A DNA stretch of 25,820 nt. It comes from Bacillota bacterium. Its GTDB lineage: Bacteria > Bacillota > Clostridia > Lachnospirales > Lachnospiraceae. The stretch is from positions 1 to 25,820 of the forward strand of contig JAIIAN010000013.1 of the NCBI GenBank assembly GCA_022717655.1. The letters are read 5' to 3'. Both the position numbers and the translations under genes were made by a program. A model generated the notes under the pieces. That model was not told the DNA's origin. It saw only the letters and a program-made list of their open reading frames with translations, and did not search any database. How positions within the stretch are numbered: position 1 is the stretch's first letter; the number at the start of each line of letters is the position of its first letter. Of this stretch, positions 15,853 to 22,654 are shown one piece after another.

Positions 15853-16755
15853 TTACAGTATACCAGTAATTTCCTGTGATTTCAATAAATTTGCAATTTT
15901 TGCTTTCTGTTCTTCTGTTGCACAAAGCAGAGGCTGGGCGCAGACCGGATTAAATTCTACTCCTGTCTGTACCATTGCTTCTTTGATAATCGGAATAAAC
16001 TGTTCTCCAATTGAATAAATTTCCATCAAAGAATCAATCTTCTGCTGACACTCTGTCATCTTTATAAGATTATCTTCTCTTGCTGCATTTGCAAATGCGG
16101 AAGCAATCTGCGGTACAAAATTTGAAATTCCGGCTACACAGCCATTTCCGCCGCTTAATACATTATGTGCGAAGAATTCATCAAATCCGGAATATACCTG
16201 GAAATCCGGGAATTCTTTTTTCACAACCTGAATAATCTCTCTTGTGTGTCCCATTGTCCCAACAGTATCTTTGATTCCCACGATATTTTTATGCTTTCTT
16301 ACTAATTCAAGAATTAACTGCGGGCTTAAATCATAACCGGTACGGTCCGGGAAGTTGTATAATAAGACCGGACCATTTACATTATCTGCCACCTGGTCAT
16401 AAAAGTTAATAATAGAATCATGTGGAAGATTAAAGTAATATGGGGAAATTACCATAACTGCATCTGCACCTTTTTCGATTGCATAATTTGACAGTTCAAT
16501 ACAATCTTTTAAAATCATACAGTTTGTTCCCACATATAAAGTCACACGTTTATTAATATAAGAAACGGCAGTGTCAATCAGTTTTTTCTTTTCTTCCATA
16601 GAAATGGCAAAGAACTCACCGATACTTCCAAGGATGAGGATTCCATCCATACCACCCTGAATTAAATGTTCATAAATTCTCTTGTTTGCTTCTAAATCTA
16701 CATGTCCCTCAGCGTCAAAAGCTGTTACAACAGGGGTAATCCATTTTGCGTTCAT
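15853..16755 (-). CDS. DapA/NAL-family aldolase, probable 2-keto-3-deoxy sugar-acid aldolase
   Basis: A 300-residue TIM-barrel lyase of the DHDPS/N-acetylneuraminate lyase family. The substrate-carboxylate motif LGSIGEF is at 42-48, the catalytic tyrosine Y133 in YNFPDRTG, and the Schiff-base lysine K162 in VGIKDT. Members split or form bonds between pyruvate and an aldehyde. Because it lies only 18 bases after a sugar-acid dehydratase and no lysine genes are nearby, cleavage of a 2-keto-3-deoxy acid to pyruvate plus an aldehyde is more likely than dihydrodipicolinate synthesis. KDG or KDGal aldolase are possible names; dehydratase/decarboxylase activity, as in KDG-lactam or keto-glucarate enzymes, is an alternative. 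AAAGGAG precedes ATG 16755. Confidence 0.82.
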   Translation of the reverse strand: MNAKWITPVVTAFDAEGHVDLEANKRIYEHLIQGGMDGILILGSIGEFFAISMEEKKKLIDTAVSYINKRVTLYVGTNCMILKDCIELSNYAIEKGADAVMVISPYYFNLPHDSIINFYDQVADNVNGPVLLYNFPDRTGYDLSPQLILELVRKHKNIVGIKDTVGTMGHTREIIQVVKKEFPDFQVYSGFDEFFAHNVLSGGNGCVAGISNFVPQIASAFANAAREDNLIKMTECQQKIDSLMEIYSIGEQFIPIIKEAMVQTGVEFNPVCAQPLLCATEEQKAKIANLLKSQEITGIL

Positions 16756-16773
16756 ATCTCTTCTCCTTTAATT

Positions 16774-18489
16774 CTAGTATCCTGCACCTTCCATTGCGGA
16801 ACGGGCTGATTCTGTATATCTCTTAAACAAACCTTTTCTTGGCGGTCTTGGAACGATTCCATTTTTGCTGCGCTCTTTTAAGATTGCATCTACTTCTTCT
16901 TTAGAAAGTTCTTCTCCATTGATTCCAACCACATCCAAAGTACGTTCCGGAATATTATAAGAAATAATATCTCCGGTTTCAATAAATGCCAACGGTCCGC
17001 CACTTGCAGCCTCCGGCGATACATGTCCGATTGCCGCACCTCTTGTTGCACCGGAAAATCTTCCATCTGTTACAAGAGAAACTTTTCCATTTAATTTGGT
17101 ATCGCACACAATTGCCTCTGTGGTCATCAGCATTTCCGGCATACCACTCCCTCTTGGTCCTTCATAACGGACAACAATTACATCTCCCGGTTCAATTTTT
17201 CCATCAACAACCGCCTGATAAGCATCTTCTTCACGATTATAAACTTTTGCTGTTCCTTTGTGAATCCGCATATCTTTTTCACAGGCAGCATATTTTACAA
17301 CGGAACCTTCCGGTGCTAAATTTCCACGCAGGATTGCAATCGAACCTTTTTCTGTTGCCTTTTCGACCGGGAAAATGACTTCATCTCTGGTTAATCCATA
17401 GTTGCTTAAATAACCAAGATTTCTCTCAAAGAAATTATCTTTTTCCAAATCTTCAAGGTTTTCGCCAAGTGTCTTTCCGGTTACGGTCATTACATCCAGA
17501 TGTAACATGTCTTTTAAGTATTTCTGTACCATCGGAATTCCACCTGCAAACCAGAAAGATTCCGTCATCTGAGTTCCGCTCGGGAAGATATTTCCAATAT
17601 GCGGTACTTTATGATTGATTTCGTCAAAGAGTTCCGGAGTCAGTTCAATTCCAAGTTCTCTTGCGATTGCCGGCAGATGTAAAGTTGCATTGGTAGAACC
17701 ACCGATTGCACTATGTACGATAATCGCATTTTCAAATGCTTCTTTGGTTAAAATCTTAGATGGTGTAATTCCTTTTTCTACCAGTTCCATGATTTTGCGT
17801 CCTGCCAGACGGGCATAGGAAAGAATATCACGCATAGTAGCCGGAATGACTGCTGTGCCTGGAAGTGCCATTCCAAGTGCCTCTGCCACACACTGCATGG
17901 TGCTTGCGGTTCCAAGAAAAGCACAAGCTCCGCAGGATGGACATCCTGTCATTTTATAGTCACGGACTTCCTGCTCTGTGATTGCCTCTTTTCGTTTCTG
18001 GCGAAGAGAAATATCACCTGCAACAAGAGACGTTGTCATGTTTGGTCCTGGACGCATACTGCCTCCTGGGATAAAAATAGTCGGAATATCCAGACGGGCA
18101 GCCGCTTTTAAATGAGCCGGTATGGATTTATCACAGGAAGAAGATAAAATCATTCCATCCCATGGATACACACTTCCATGTACCTCTACCATGTCACAGA
18201 TTGCCTCTCTGGATGCCAGAATATAGTTCATGCCATCATGTCCCTGTGCACATCCATCACAGATATCTGTTGTATGATACTGTGCCGGATATCCACCTTT
18301 TTCAAACACGCCATATTTTGCCTGTTCCATAAGACCAGCCAAATGAGTACTGCCTGGATGACTGTCTCCAAATACATCTTCGAGCATAATCTGTGGTTTT
18401 TTAATGTCTTCTTCATCCCAGCCTGAACCCATCTGCAGGGCATCAAACTGTGCCCATAACAGACGCTGTGGTGCACTTTTTTGTTGCAT
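16774..18489 (-). CDS. IlvD/Edd-family dehydratase, probable sugar-acid dehydratase (copy 2)
   Basis: A 571-residue paralogue of the dehydratase at 12244-13992. Likely iron-sulfur ligands are C77 (TDICDG), C119 (SCDK) and C189 (CPSCGACAFLGTAST), with D120-K121 at the metal site and DGRFSGAT carrying the catalytic serine. Both copies share GDSHPGS, VMTVTGKTLGENLE and RGNLAPEGxV, so they are one subfamily, but many substrate-region residues differ (for example MTTSLVAGDISLRQKRKEAIT here). That pattern suggests two substrates, such as two aldonate epimers or a hexonate and a pentonate. AGGAGGA lies 7 bases before ATG 18489. It has its own promoter after the gntP terminator and leads a unit with the aldolase and regulator. 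Confidence 0.85.
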   Translation of the reverse strand: MQQKSAPQRLLWAQFDALQMGSGWDEEDIKKPQIMLEDVFGDSHPGSTHLAGLMEQAKYGVFEKGGYPAQYHTTDICDGCAQGHDGMNYILASREAICDMVEVHGSVYPWDGMILSSSCDKSIPAHLKAAARLDIPTIFIPGGSMRPGPNMTTSLVAGDISLRQKRKEAITEQEVRDYKMTGCPSCGACAFLGTASTMQCVAEALGMALPGTAVIPATMRDILSYARLAGRKIMELVEKGITPSKILTKEAFENAIIVHSAIGGSTNATLHLPAIARELGIELTPELFDEINHKVPHIGNIFPSGTQMTESFWFAGGIPMVQKYLKDMLHLDVMTVTGKTLGENLEDLEKDNFFERNLGYLSNYGLTRDEVIFPVEKATEKGSIAILRGNLAPEGSVVKYAACEKDMRIHKGTAKVYNREEDAYQAVVDGKIEPGDVIVVRYEGPRGSGMPEMLMTTEAIVCDTKLNGKVSLVTDGRFSGATRGAAIGHVSPEAASGGPLAFIETGDIISYNIPERTLDVVGINGEELSKEEVDAILKERSKNGIVPRPPRKGLFKRYTESARSAMEGAGY

Positions 18490-18522
18490 TTTTTTATCCT
18501 CCTAAAATATTTTTCTTTTATC

Positions 18523-18551
18523 TTAATATCTTACACTTATTTTAGTTTCAA
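18523..18551 (-). promoter_or_regulatory. Promoter of the dehydratase-aldolase-regulator unit
   Basis: TTGAAA at 18551-18546 and TATTAA at 18528-18523 are spaced by 17 bases. The leader of about 25 bases ends in a strong AGGAGGA site. I did not find the ATACGACGT site here. Confidence 0.5.
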
Positions 18552-18602
18552 ATCTACTTTAATTAAAATCAATTTTCCGCAATATGTGAGCTGTCGGATT
18601 TC

Positions 18603-18681
18603 GATTCTTTGCCAGCAAAGTGTTTTTTATTTTATAGGACACCATTTTCTATAAAACAGAAAACAAAAAAGGCAAAGAATC
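18603..18681 (-). repeat. 79-base nested inverted repeat sharing an arm with the gntP terminator
   Basis: On the plus strand GATTCTTTGCC (18603-18613) and GGCAAAGAATC (18671-18681) are a perfect 11-bp inverted pair. Inside them TTTTATAG and CTATAAAA form an inner 8-bp pair. The right outer arm is also one arm of the terminator at 18671-18698, so the two folds exclude each other. Role unknown. Confidence 0.6.
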
Positions 18682-18698
18682 CTTTTTGATTCTCTGCC
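18671..18698 (-). terminator. Intrinsic terminator after gntP-like gene
   Basis: GGCAAAGAATC (18671-18681) pairs with GATTCTCTGCC (18688-18698), one G-T pair, and the minus-strand tail is TTTTTTGTTT. It separates the permease transcript from the dehydratase unit. Confidence 0.82.
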
Positions 18699-18743
18699 CA
18701 GTTTTATGTCTCACGTTCGTTCGACCTGAATTTTTGACTTAAC

Positions 18744-20120
18744 TTACATCAATCCTGGTAAGAATCCCTGGAAGAGAGAAAGGATTGATACAAAAATCAG
18801 AATTGCAACACCGGCTACGAAACCACCGATACTCCATCCTCTGATTGTATCCGGTACGGAGATTCCGAAGAAACGGCTGATTGCCCAGAATCCGGAGTCG
18901 TTTGGCATGGAAAGGCCAATACCACCGGCACAGATAGCAATCGCACACAGAATCGGAGATACTCCAGATGTAGCAATTGTACCAGCCATAATAGCTGCTG
19001 TTGTTGTAAGGGCTACAGTTGTAGAACCCTGTGCACAACGAATAATCTGACAGATTACGAAGCACAGTACCAGAATCGGAATACTGAATCCGGAAAGTGT
19101 TCCTGCGATATAATCTGCAATACCTGTTGCCTGAAGGATTTTACCAAAAGCACCGCCGGCACCTGTGATAAGCAGAATCAGACCAACCTGGTCAGCGCCT
19201 TCTGACATAATCGTAGTAATAGATTTTGTCAGATATTTTCTGGAAATTAATGCAGCATATAAAACACCGACTAACATAGCAAAGTTTTTGTTACCAAGGA
19301 AGGAAACAATCGGTACTTCTTTTCCTGCTGCTAACGGAACAAAACTTCCAAGCAGAATCAGGATAATCGGTACTAACAGAATAGACAGGGCTTTTAAAGC
19401 TCCCATTCTTTCTTTTCCTGTTGTATCTCCCATAGATGCAGCTTCTTCATCTAAATCATCAAATGTATAGAAATGTTTGTTTTTCTGGTCCTGTTTATTG
19501 ATAAATCCACCATAAACAATACCACCTACAATCATACCTACAAATGCAGATACTAATGCGTAGAAGAAGAAAATACCAATTTCAATTCCAAGTTCCTCTG
19601 CAACTGCAAGTGGTGGTGCAGTCGGCAGTACCAGTGCGAAAGTACATGTTGTCGCAACTGAGATTGCACATGCAAATGTAACCATGGAAATTTTTGTTTT
19701 CTTACATAACACTTTCAGCATCGGAGCAAACATAATATAAACTACATCTCCGAATACCGGAATACCTGTGATAAATCCTGAAATAGCAACTGCGATTGGA
19801 GATTTTTTATCACCAAATGCTTTTAAGACTTTATTTGCGATAGACTCAATACCGCCAGCCTCATACATGAATTTACCTAACATAACACCAAGACCGGTAA
19901 CCATACCGATTCCACCAAGTGTACCTCCAAATCCGTCTGTAACGGTCTGGGCAATCTCACCAAGTGGCATGTTCGCAACCACACCTGTAATGTAACCAGT
20001 GAGCAGTAATGCTACGAAAGCGTTTACCTGAAATTTGATAATGAGTAACAGCAGAACTGCAATTGCAAGGATAAATATTGCAACCAATGCCGGACCTGTT
20101 ACGATTCCTCCTGAAAACAT
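18744..20120 (-). CDS. GntP-family permease for gluconate or related sugar acid
   Basis: A 458-residue polytopic membrane protein of the GntP gluconate:proton symporter family, with about 12 hydrophobic segments. Typical stretches are GITGIPVFGDVVYIMFAPML (about 113-131), LVLPTAPPLAVAEELG, an AQGSTTVALTTTAA segment and SMPNDSGFWAISRFFG near the C-terminus. It should import an aldonate, the natural first step of this cluster. I choose ATG 20120, not the upstream in-frame start, because GGGAGG lies just before it and the extra residues are polar and unlike the family. Its promoter carries an operator candidate shared with the kduD-like unit, and it ends in its own terminator. Substrate could be gluconate, galactonate, or another hydroxy acid. 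Confidence 0.88.
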   Translation of the reverse strand: MFSGGIVTGPALVAIFILAIAVLLLLIIKFQVNAFVALLLTGYITGVVANMPLGEIAQTVTDGFGGTLGGIGMVTGLGVMLGKFMYEAGGIESIANKVLKAFGDKKSPIAVAISGFITGIPVFGDVVYIMFAPMLKVLCKKTKISMVTFACAISVATTCTFALVLPTAPPLAVAEELGIEIGIFFFYALVSAFVGMIVGGIVYGGFINKQDQKNKHFYTFDDLDEEAASMGDTTGKERMGALKALSILLVPIILILLGSFVPLAAGKEVPIVSFLGNKNFAMLVGVLYAALISRKYLTKSITTIMSEGADQVGLILLITGAGGAFGKILQATGIADYIAGTLSGFSIPILVLCFVICQIIRCAQGSTTVALTTTAAIMAGTIATSGVSPILCAIAICAGGIGLSMPNDSGFWAISRFFGISVPDTIRGWSIGGFVAGVAILIFVSILSLFQGFLPGLM

Positions 20121-20185
20121 ACCGTTTTCCTCCCTTTTTCTTTTTTTCAATGCACCCTCAGAGTACATCTTATTTGGTTTTCATG

Positions 20186-20203
20186 TGACGTGTGACGTCG
20201 TAT
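20186..20203 (-). promoter_or_regulatory. Operator candidate downstream of the gntP promoter
   Basis: ATACGACGTCACACGTCA begins about nine bases past the predicted start. It shares ATACGACGT and the CGTnnnACG core with 14878-14894 and adds a tandem CGTCACA CGTCACA. The position suits repression by blocking elongation or open complex. Confidence 0.58.
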
Positions 20204-20218
20204 CCATTCCATGAGTAG

Positions 20219-20247
20219 ACTGTACCAGATTTTATACAAATAGTCAA
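20219..20247 (-). promoter_or_regulatory. Promoter of the gntP-like gene
   Basis: TTGACT at 20247-20242 and TACAGT at 20224-20219 are spaced by 17 bases. Leader length is about 92 bases. The rest of the 244-base gap to the upstream regulator is AT-rich with no clear stem-loop terminator. Confidence 0.68.
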
Positions 20248-20364
20248 TAGGGTATTGTACATTCTGTGAGTTTTAGATAATTTTAGAGTTCAATTTTTGG
20301 TAGATTTTCACATAATTTTTCGGTATGTTTTTTCTTCATTTTTGTTTATCTCATTTCTTCCTAA

Positions 20365-21069
20365 TCAGATGCCGAAATACTCCGGATAGTGTTCCAGAAT
20401 ATTCTGGAAATTTTTTCTATAGACTCCAAGATGTCTGTCATAGAACTTTTTCAGGTCAAAGTCCTCCGTGTAGCCGATTAACAACTGATGAAAAATTTTT
20501 TCATGTTCTTTCTGAATTGCTTCCAAATCCGTTTTGCTCATAATTGCATCGAGATAACGAACACGGTCATAATGGGAACTGACTCTTCTGACTGCTCTCC
20601 AGACATTACTTTTATTTCCCGCCTGATAAATTAACTGATGAAATTTATTATCTAATTTAAAAAACGCATCAATACTGTCTTCATTTTTTTCTTCCAGTAC
20701 TTTTTTCTGCAAATCCAGATTTTCTTTTATTTTTTCTATATAATCCTGACTTAACGAACCTGCAAGTGGCATAAGGATTTCCGGTTCTAACACAGAACGC
20801 ATGAAATAGCCTTCTTTTAACGTATTAATATTGATATAAGAAACCTTAGAACCACTCTGCGGATACACTTCTACCAACATCTCTTCTTTTAACATAATGA
20901 CTGCTTCATGTACCGGAGTCCGACTTACATGAAAAATTTCTGCAAGCTCTGCCTCATTTAAAGTTTCTCCCGGAAGCAACTGCATGGTCATAATATTATC
21001 CCGAAGCACCCGATAGGCATACTCTCTGTTGTTTTCTTTTTTTCTTCGTTCACTTATCTTTAATTTCAT
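20365..21069 (-). CDS. GntR-family regulator with FCD domain (second copy)
   Basis: A 234-residue GntR-class regulator. The N-terminal winged helix covers about 15-80 (LNEAELAEIFHVSRTPVHEAVIML is the recognition part), and the FCD domain shows DNKFHQLIYQAGNK, EHEKIFHQLL and FYDRHLG as probable metal or ligand contacts. It differs strongly from the FadR-like protein at 15016, so the cluster has two separate sensors. It is transcribed away from the dehydrogenase and larA-like genes, and its leader and the facing promoter both carry a repeated ATATAT-centred motif, which suggests it controls itself and those genes. An AGGGA site precedes ATG 21069. Confidence 0.85.
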   Translation of the reverse strand: MKLKISERRKKENNREYAYRVLRDNIMTMQLLPGETLNEAELAEIFHVSRTPVHEAVIMLKEEMLVEVYPQSGSKVSYININTLKEGYFMRSVLEPEILMPLAGSLSQDYIEKIKENLDLQKKVLEEKNEDSIDAFFKLDNKFHQLIYQAGNKSNVWRAVRRVSSHYDRVRYLDAIMSKTDLEAIQKEHEKIFHQLLIGYTEDFDLKKFYDRHLGVYRKNFQNILEHYPEYFGI

Positions 21070-21081
21070 AATTTTCCCTAA

Positions 21082-21104
21082 ACTAATATATCACTAATAT
21101 ATTA
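21082..21104. repeat. Two ATATAT-motif copies in the gntR leader
   Basis: ACTAATATATC and ACTAATATATT follow each other with an 11-base period, one helical turn, between the predicted start site and the ribosome site of the gntR gene. They match two copies at the facing promoter, so they are candidate autoregulatory sites. Confidence 0.55.
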
Positions 21105-21126
21105 CTCTTTCTTATTTTGTCCTTTT

Positions 21127-21156
21127 ATTTTACTATCCATGTACCTGTATCGTCAA
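21127..21156 (-). promoter_or_regulatory. Promoter of the upstream gntR gene
   Basis: TTGACG at 21156-21151 and TAAAAT at 21132-21127 are spaced by 18 bases. The start near 21120 puts both ATATAT copies in the leader. Confidence 0.6.
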
Positions 21157-21250
21157 TTTATTTCTGTCATTTTCTCCTTTATTTTTCCTGTTTTTTCATG
21201 TTTTTGTATATTTCTTACAATTTATTTTTTTAATTCTTGGCAATTTTTAT

Positions 21251-21309
21251 AGTTGCATCTTCTGTTCTGTTCTGATATATTAATGGCAGATGCAACTGAT
21301 ATATCAGTT
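21251..21309. promoter_or_regulatory. Zinc dehydrogenase promoter embedded in overlapping inverted repeats
   Basis: TTGCAT (21253-21258) and TATATT (21276-21281), 17 bases apart, form a plus-strand promoter. AGTTGCATCT (21251-21260) pairs with AGATGCAACT (21288-21297) across the -35 and start site. AACTGATATATCAGTT (21294-21309) is a perfect 16-bp palindrome just downstream, and its half TCTGATATATTA also overlaps the -10. These are strong operator candidates for the neighbouring GntR protein. Confidence 0.65.
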
Positions 21310-21440
21310 TTTGCCCATTATCAGAAGATGTATCCATTCCTTTTTCTCTTCTGGTTTCTGATATTCAGATTGCAAAGAGAACCAGTAAAAAGCAAAAAAG
21401 TAAAAGTGCTCTACTTTCCGGAGCAAAAGGAGATAAAATC

Positions 21441-22463
21441 ATGAAAGCAATTAAAGTAATCGAACCATTCAAAGTAGAAATCGTTGACGTACCAAACCCA
21501 ACTATCCAAAAAGACGACGATGTTATCGTAAGAATCACTTCCGGCGGTATCTGTGGTTCTGATATCGGAATCTGGAACGGAACAAACTCTTTAGCTACTT
21601 ATCCTCGCCTGATTGGTCATGAATTCGGTGGTATCGTCACAGAAGTTGGTTCTGCTGTTACTTCTGTAAAACCTGGTGACAAAGTTGCTGTTGACCCTGT
21701 TGTAAGCTGTGGACACTGCTATGCATGCCGTATCGGAAGACATAATGTCTGCTCCACACTTGAAGTTATGGGTGTTCACAGAGACGGTGGTTTCGCAGAA
21801 TTTGTTGTTGCCGACGAGAAAAACATTCATAAATTCCATAAAGACTTTGAAGAATCTTTACTCGGTCTGGTTGAGCCATTTACAATCGGTGTAGAAATCA
21901 ACAACCGTGGTCAGATTACAAAAGGTGATAAAGTCCTGATTATGGGTTCCGGTCCAATCGGTATCGCTGCAATGCAGGTTGCTAAGAGAAACGGTGCTGA
22001 AGTTATCATGACTGACCTTGTAAAAGAACGTCTGGAAAAAGCAAAATCTATGGGAGCTGATGAGACAGTATTAGTTTCTGAAGAAGACTTGGAACAGCGT
22101 CTGTTAGACTTCACAGATGGTGAAGGTATTCCGGTTGTTGTTGATACTGTATGTATTCCTTCTTCCTTCGAACAGGCTGTACAGCTTGCCTGCCCTGCCG
22201 GACGTATCGTCTGCATCGGACTGAAAAATCAGCCATCTTCTATCACAATGGCTGATATCACAAAGAAAGAACTGACAATCGTAGGTTCCCGTCTGAACAA
22301 CAACTGCTTCGATGAAGTTATCGCAGGATTTGAAGATGGAACTCTGCATCCAGAACAGTTAATGACAAAATCTTACAACTACAAAGATGTTATGGACGCA
22401 TTAAATATGATTAAAGAACATCCACAGGATGTATTAAAACTTGTTTTAAAATTTGAAGATTAA
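21441..22463 (+). CDS. Zinc-dependent polyol/sugar-acid dehydrogenase (MDR family)
   Basis: A 340-residue medium-chain dehydrogenase. Catalytic zinc ligands C38, H60-E61 (GHEFGG) and E145 (VEPF) and the structural zinc set C90, C93, C96 and C104 are all present. The dinucleotide loop is GSGPIG at 169-174, and D192 at the end of the next strand points to NAD rather than NADP. It resembles the L-idonate, L-gulonate and L-galactonate 5-dehydrogenase group (RspB-like), which oxidises C5 of hexonates. This suits a sugar-acid cluster, but sorbitol or threonine dehydrogenases share the same plan. AAAGGAGA precedes ATG 21441. It likely shares a transcript with the larA-like gene, with a strong hairpin between. 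Confidence 0.85.
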   Translation: MKAIKVIEPFKVEIVDVPNPTIQKDDDVIVRITSGGICGSDIGIWNGTNSLATYPRLIGHEFGGIVTEVGSAVTSVKPGDKVAVDPVVSCGHCYACRIGRHNVCSTLEVMGVHRDGGFAEFVVADEKNIHKFHKDFEESLLGLVEPFTIGVEINNRGQITKGDKVLIMGSGPIGIAAMQVAKRNGAEVIMTDLVKERLEKAKSMGADETVLVSEEDLEQRLLDFTDGEGIPVVVDTVCIPSSFEQAVQLACPAGRIVCIGLKNQPSSITMADITKKELTIVGSRLNNNCFDEVIAGFEDGTLHPEQLMTKSYNYKDVMDALNMIKEHPQDVLKLVLKFED

Positions 22464-22491
22464 TTAATTTGCTACTCCCCCTTAAAGTGAT

Positions 22492-22533
22492 ATGTGCTCT
22501 CGGAAGCTTTCTGTAAAAACTCCGAGAGTACAT
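22492..22533 (+). promoter_or_regulatory. Long hairpin between the dehydrogenase and larA-like genes
   Basis: A 13-bp stem (22492-22504 with 22521-22533, one G-T pair, 16-base loop) lies 29 bases past the dehydrogenase stop. No T-run follows, so a standard terminator is unlikely. It could protect or process the upstream mRNA. Confidence 0.6.
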
Positions 22534-22552
22534 TAATAAAACAAAACCCTCT

Positions 22553-22586
22553 TATGATTCTGGTGCACCATGAAAGTGGTGCACCA
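22553..22586 (+). promoter_or_regulatory. Two TGGTGCACCA palindromes before the larA-like gene, with possible -10 box
   Basis: The perfect 10-bp palindrome TGGTGCACCA occurs at 22561-22570 and 22577-22586, centres 16 bases apart. TATGAT (22553-22558) just upstream could be a -10 box, with no good -35. The shape TGGT-nn-ACCA is like sites of GntR/FadR-class regulators such as UxuR and ExuR. A folded RNA is an alternative. Confidence 0.5.
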
Positions 22587-22654
22587 TTTAAGACTAAGCC
22601 AAAATTTTAGTAACCAAATAATTAATTATAAAAAAAGCGAAAGGATTTTTGATT

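Larger units (their letters stand above)
21070..21440. other. Divergent control region between gntR and the zinc dehydrogenase gene
   Basis: This 371-base gap holds two outward promoters, four copies of a 12-base ATATAT-centred motif, and two overlapping inverted repeats, each listed separately. The rest is T-rich. From 21310 to 21440 lies the dehydrogenase leader, about 150 bases, with no recognised element except the AAAGGAGA ribosome site. A short open frame at 21253-21444 crosses the promoter and I do not call it. Confidence 0.6.

Noticed and set aside
15853..16755. dapA for lysine synthesis
   Set aside because: Active-site residues are family-wide, and the gene is tightly linked to a sugar-acid dehydratase, with no lysine pathway genes in the window.
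12244..18489. The two IlvD/Edd genes as dihydroxy-acid dehydratases for valine/isoleucine synthesis
   Set aside because: No ilvB, ilvN, ilvC, ilvE or leu genes nearby; both lie among aldonate permease, KDG-type kinase, aldolase and dehydrogenase genes.
18739..19065. 108-codon minus-strand open frame inside gntP
   Set aside because: Out-of-frame overlap with a convincing GntP sequence; rich in Cys and Tyr as expected of a shifted frame.
21082..21309. CRISPR-like repeats
   Set aside because: Repeats are 11-12 bases, only four and irregularly spaced, with no spacers or cas genes.
22492..22533. Intrinsic terminator after the dehydrogenase gene
   Set aside because: Stem is strong but the following bases are A-rich with no T-run in either direction.
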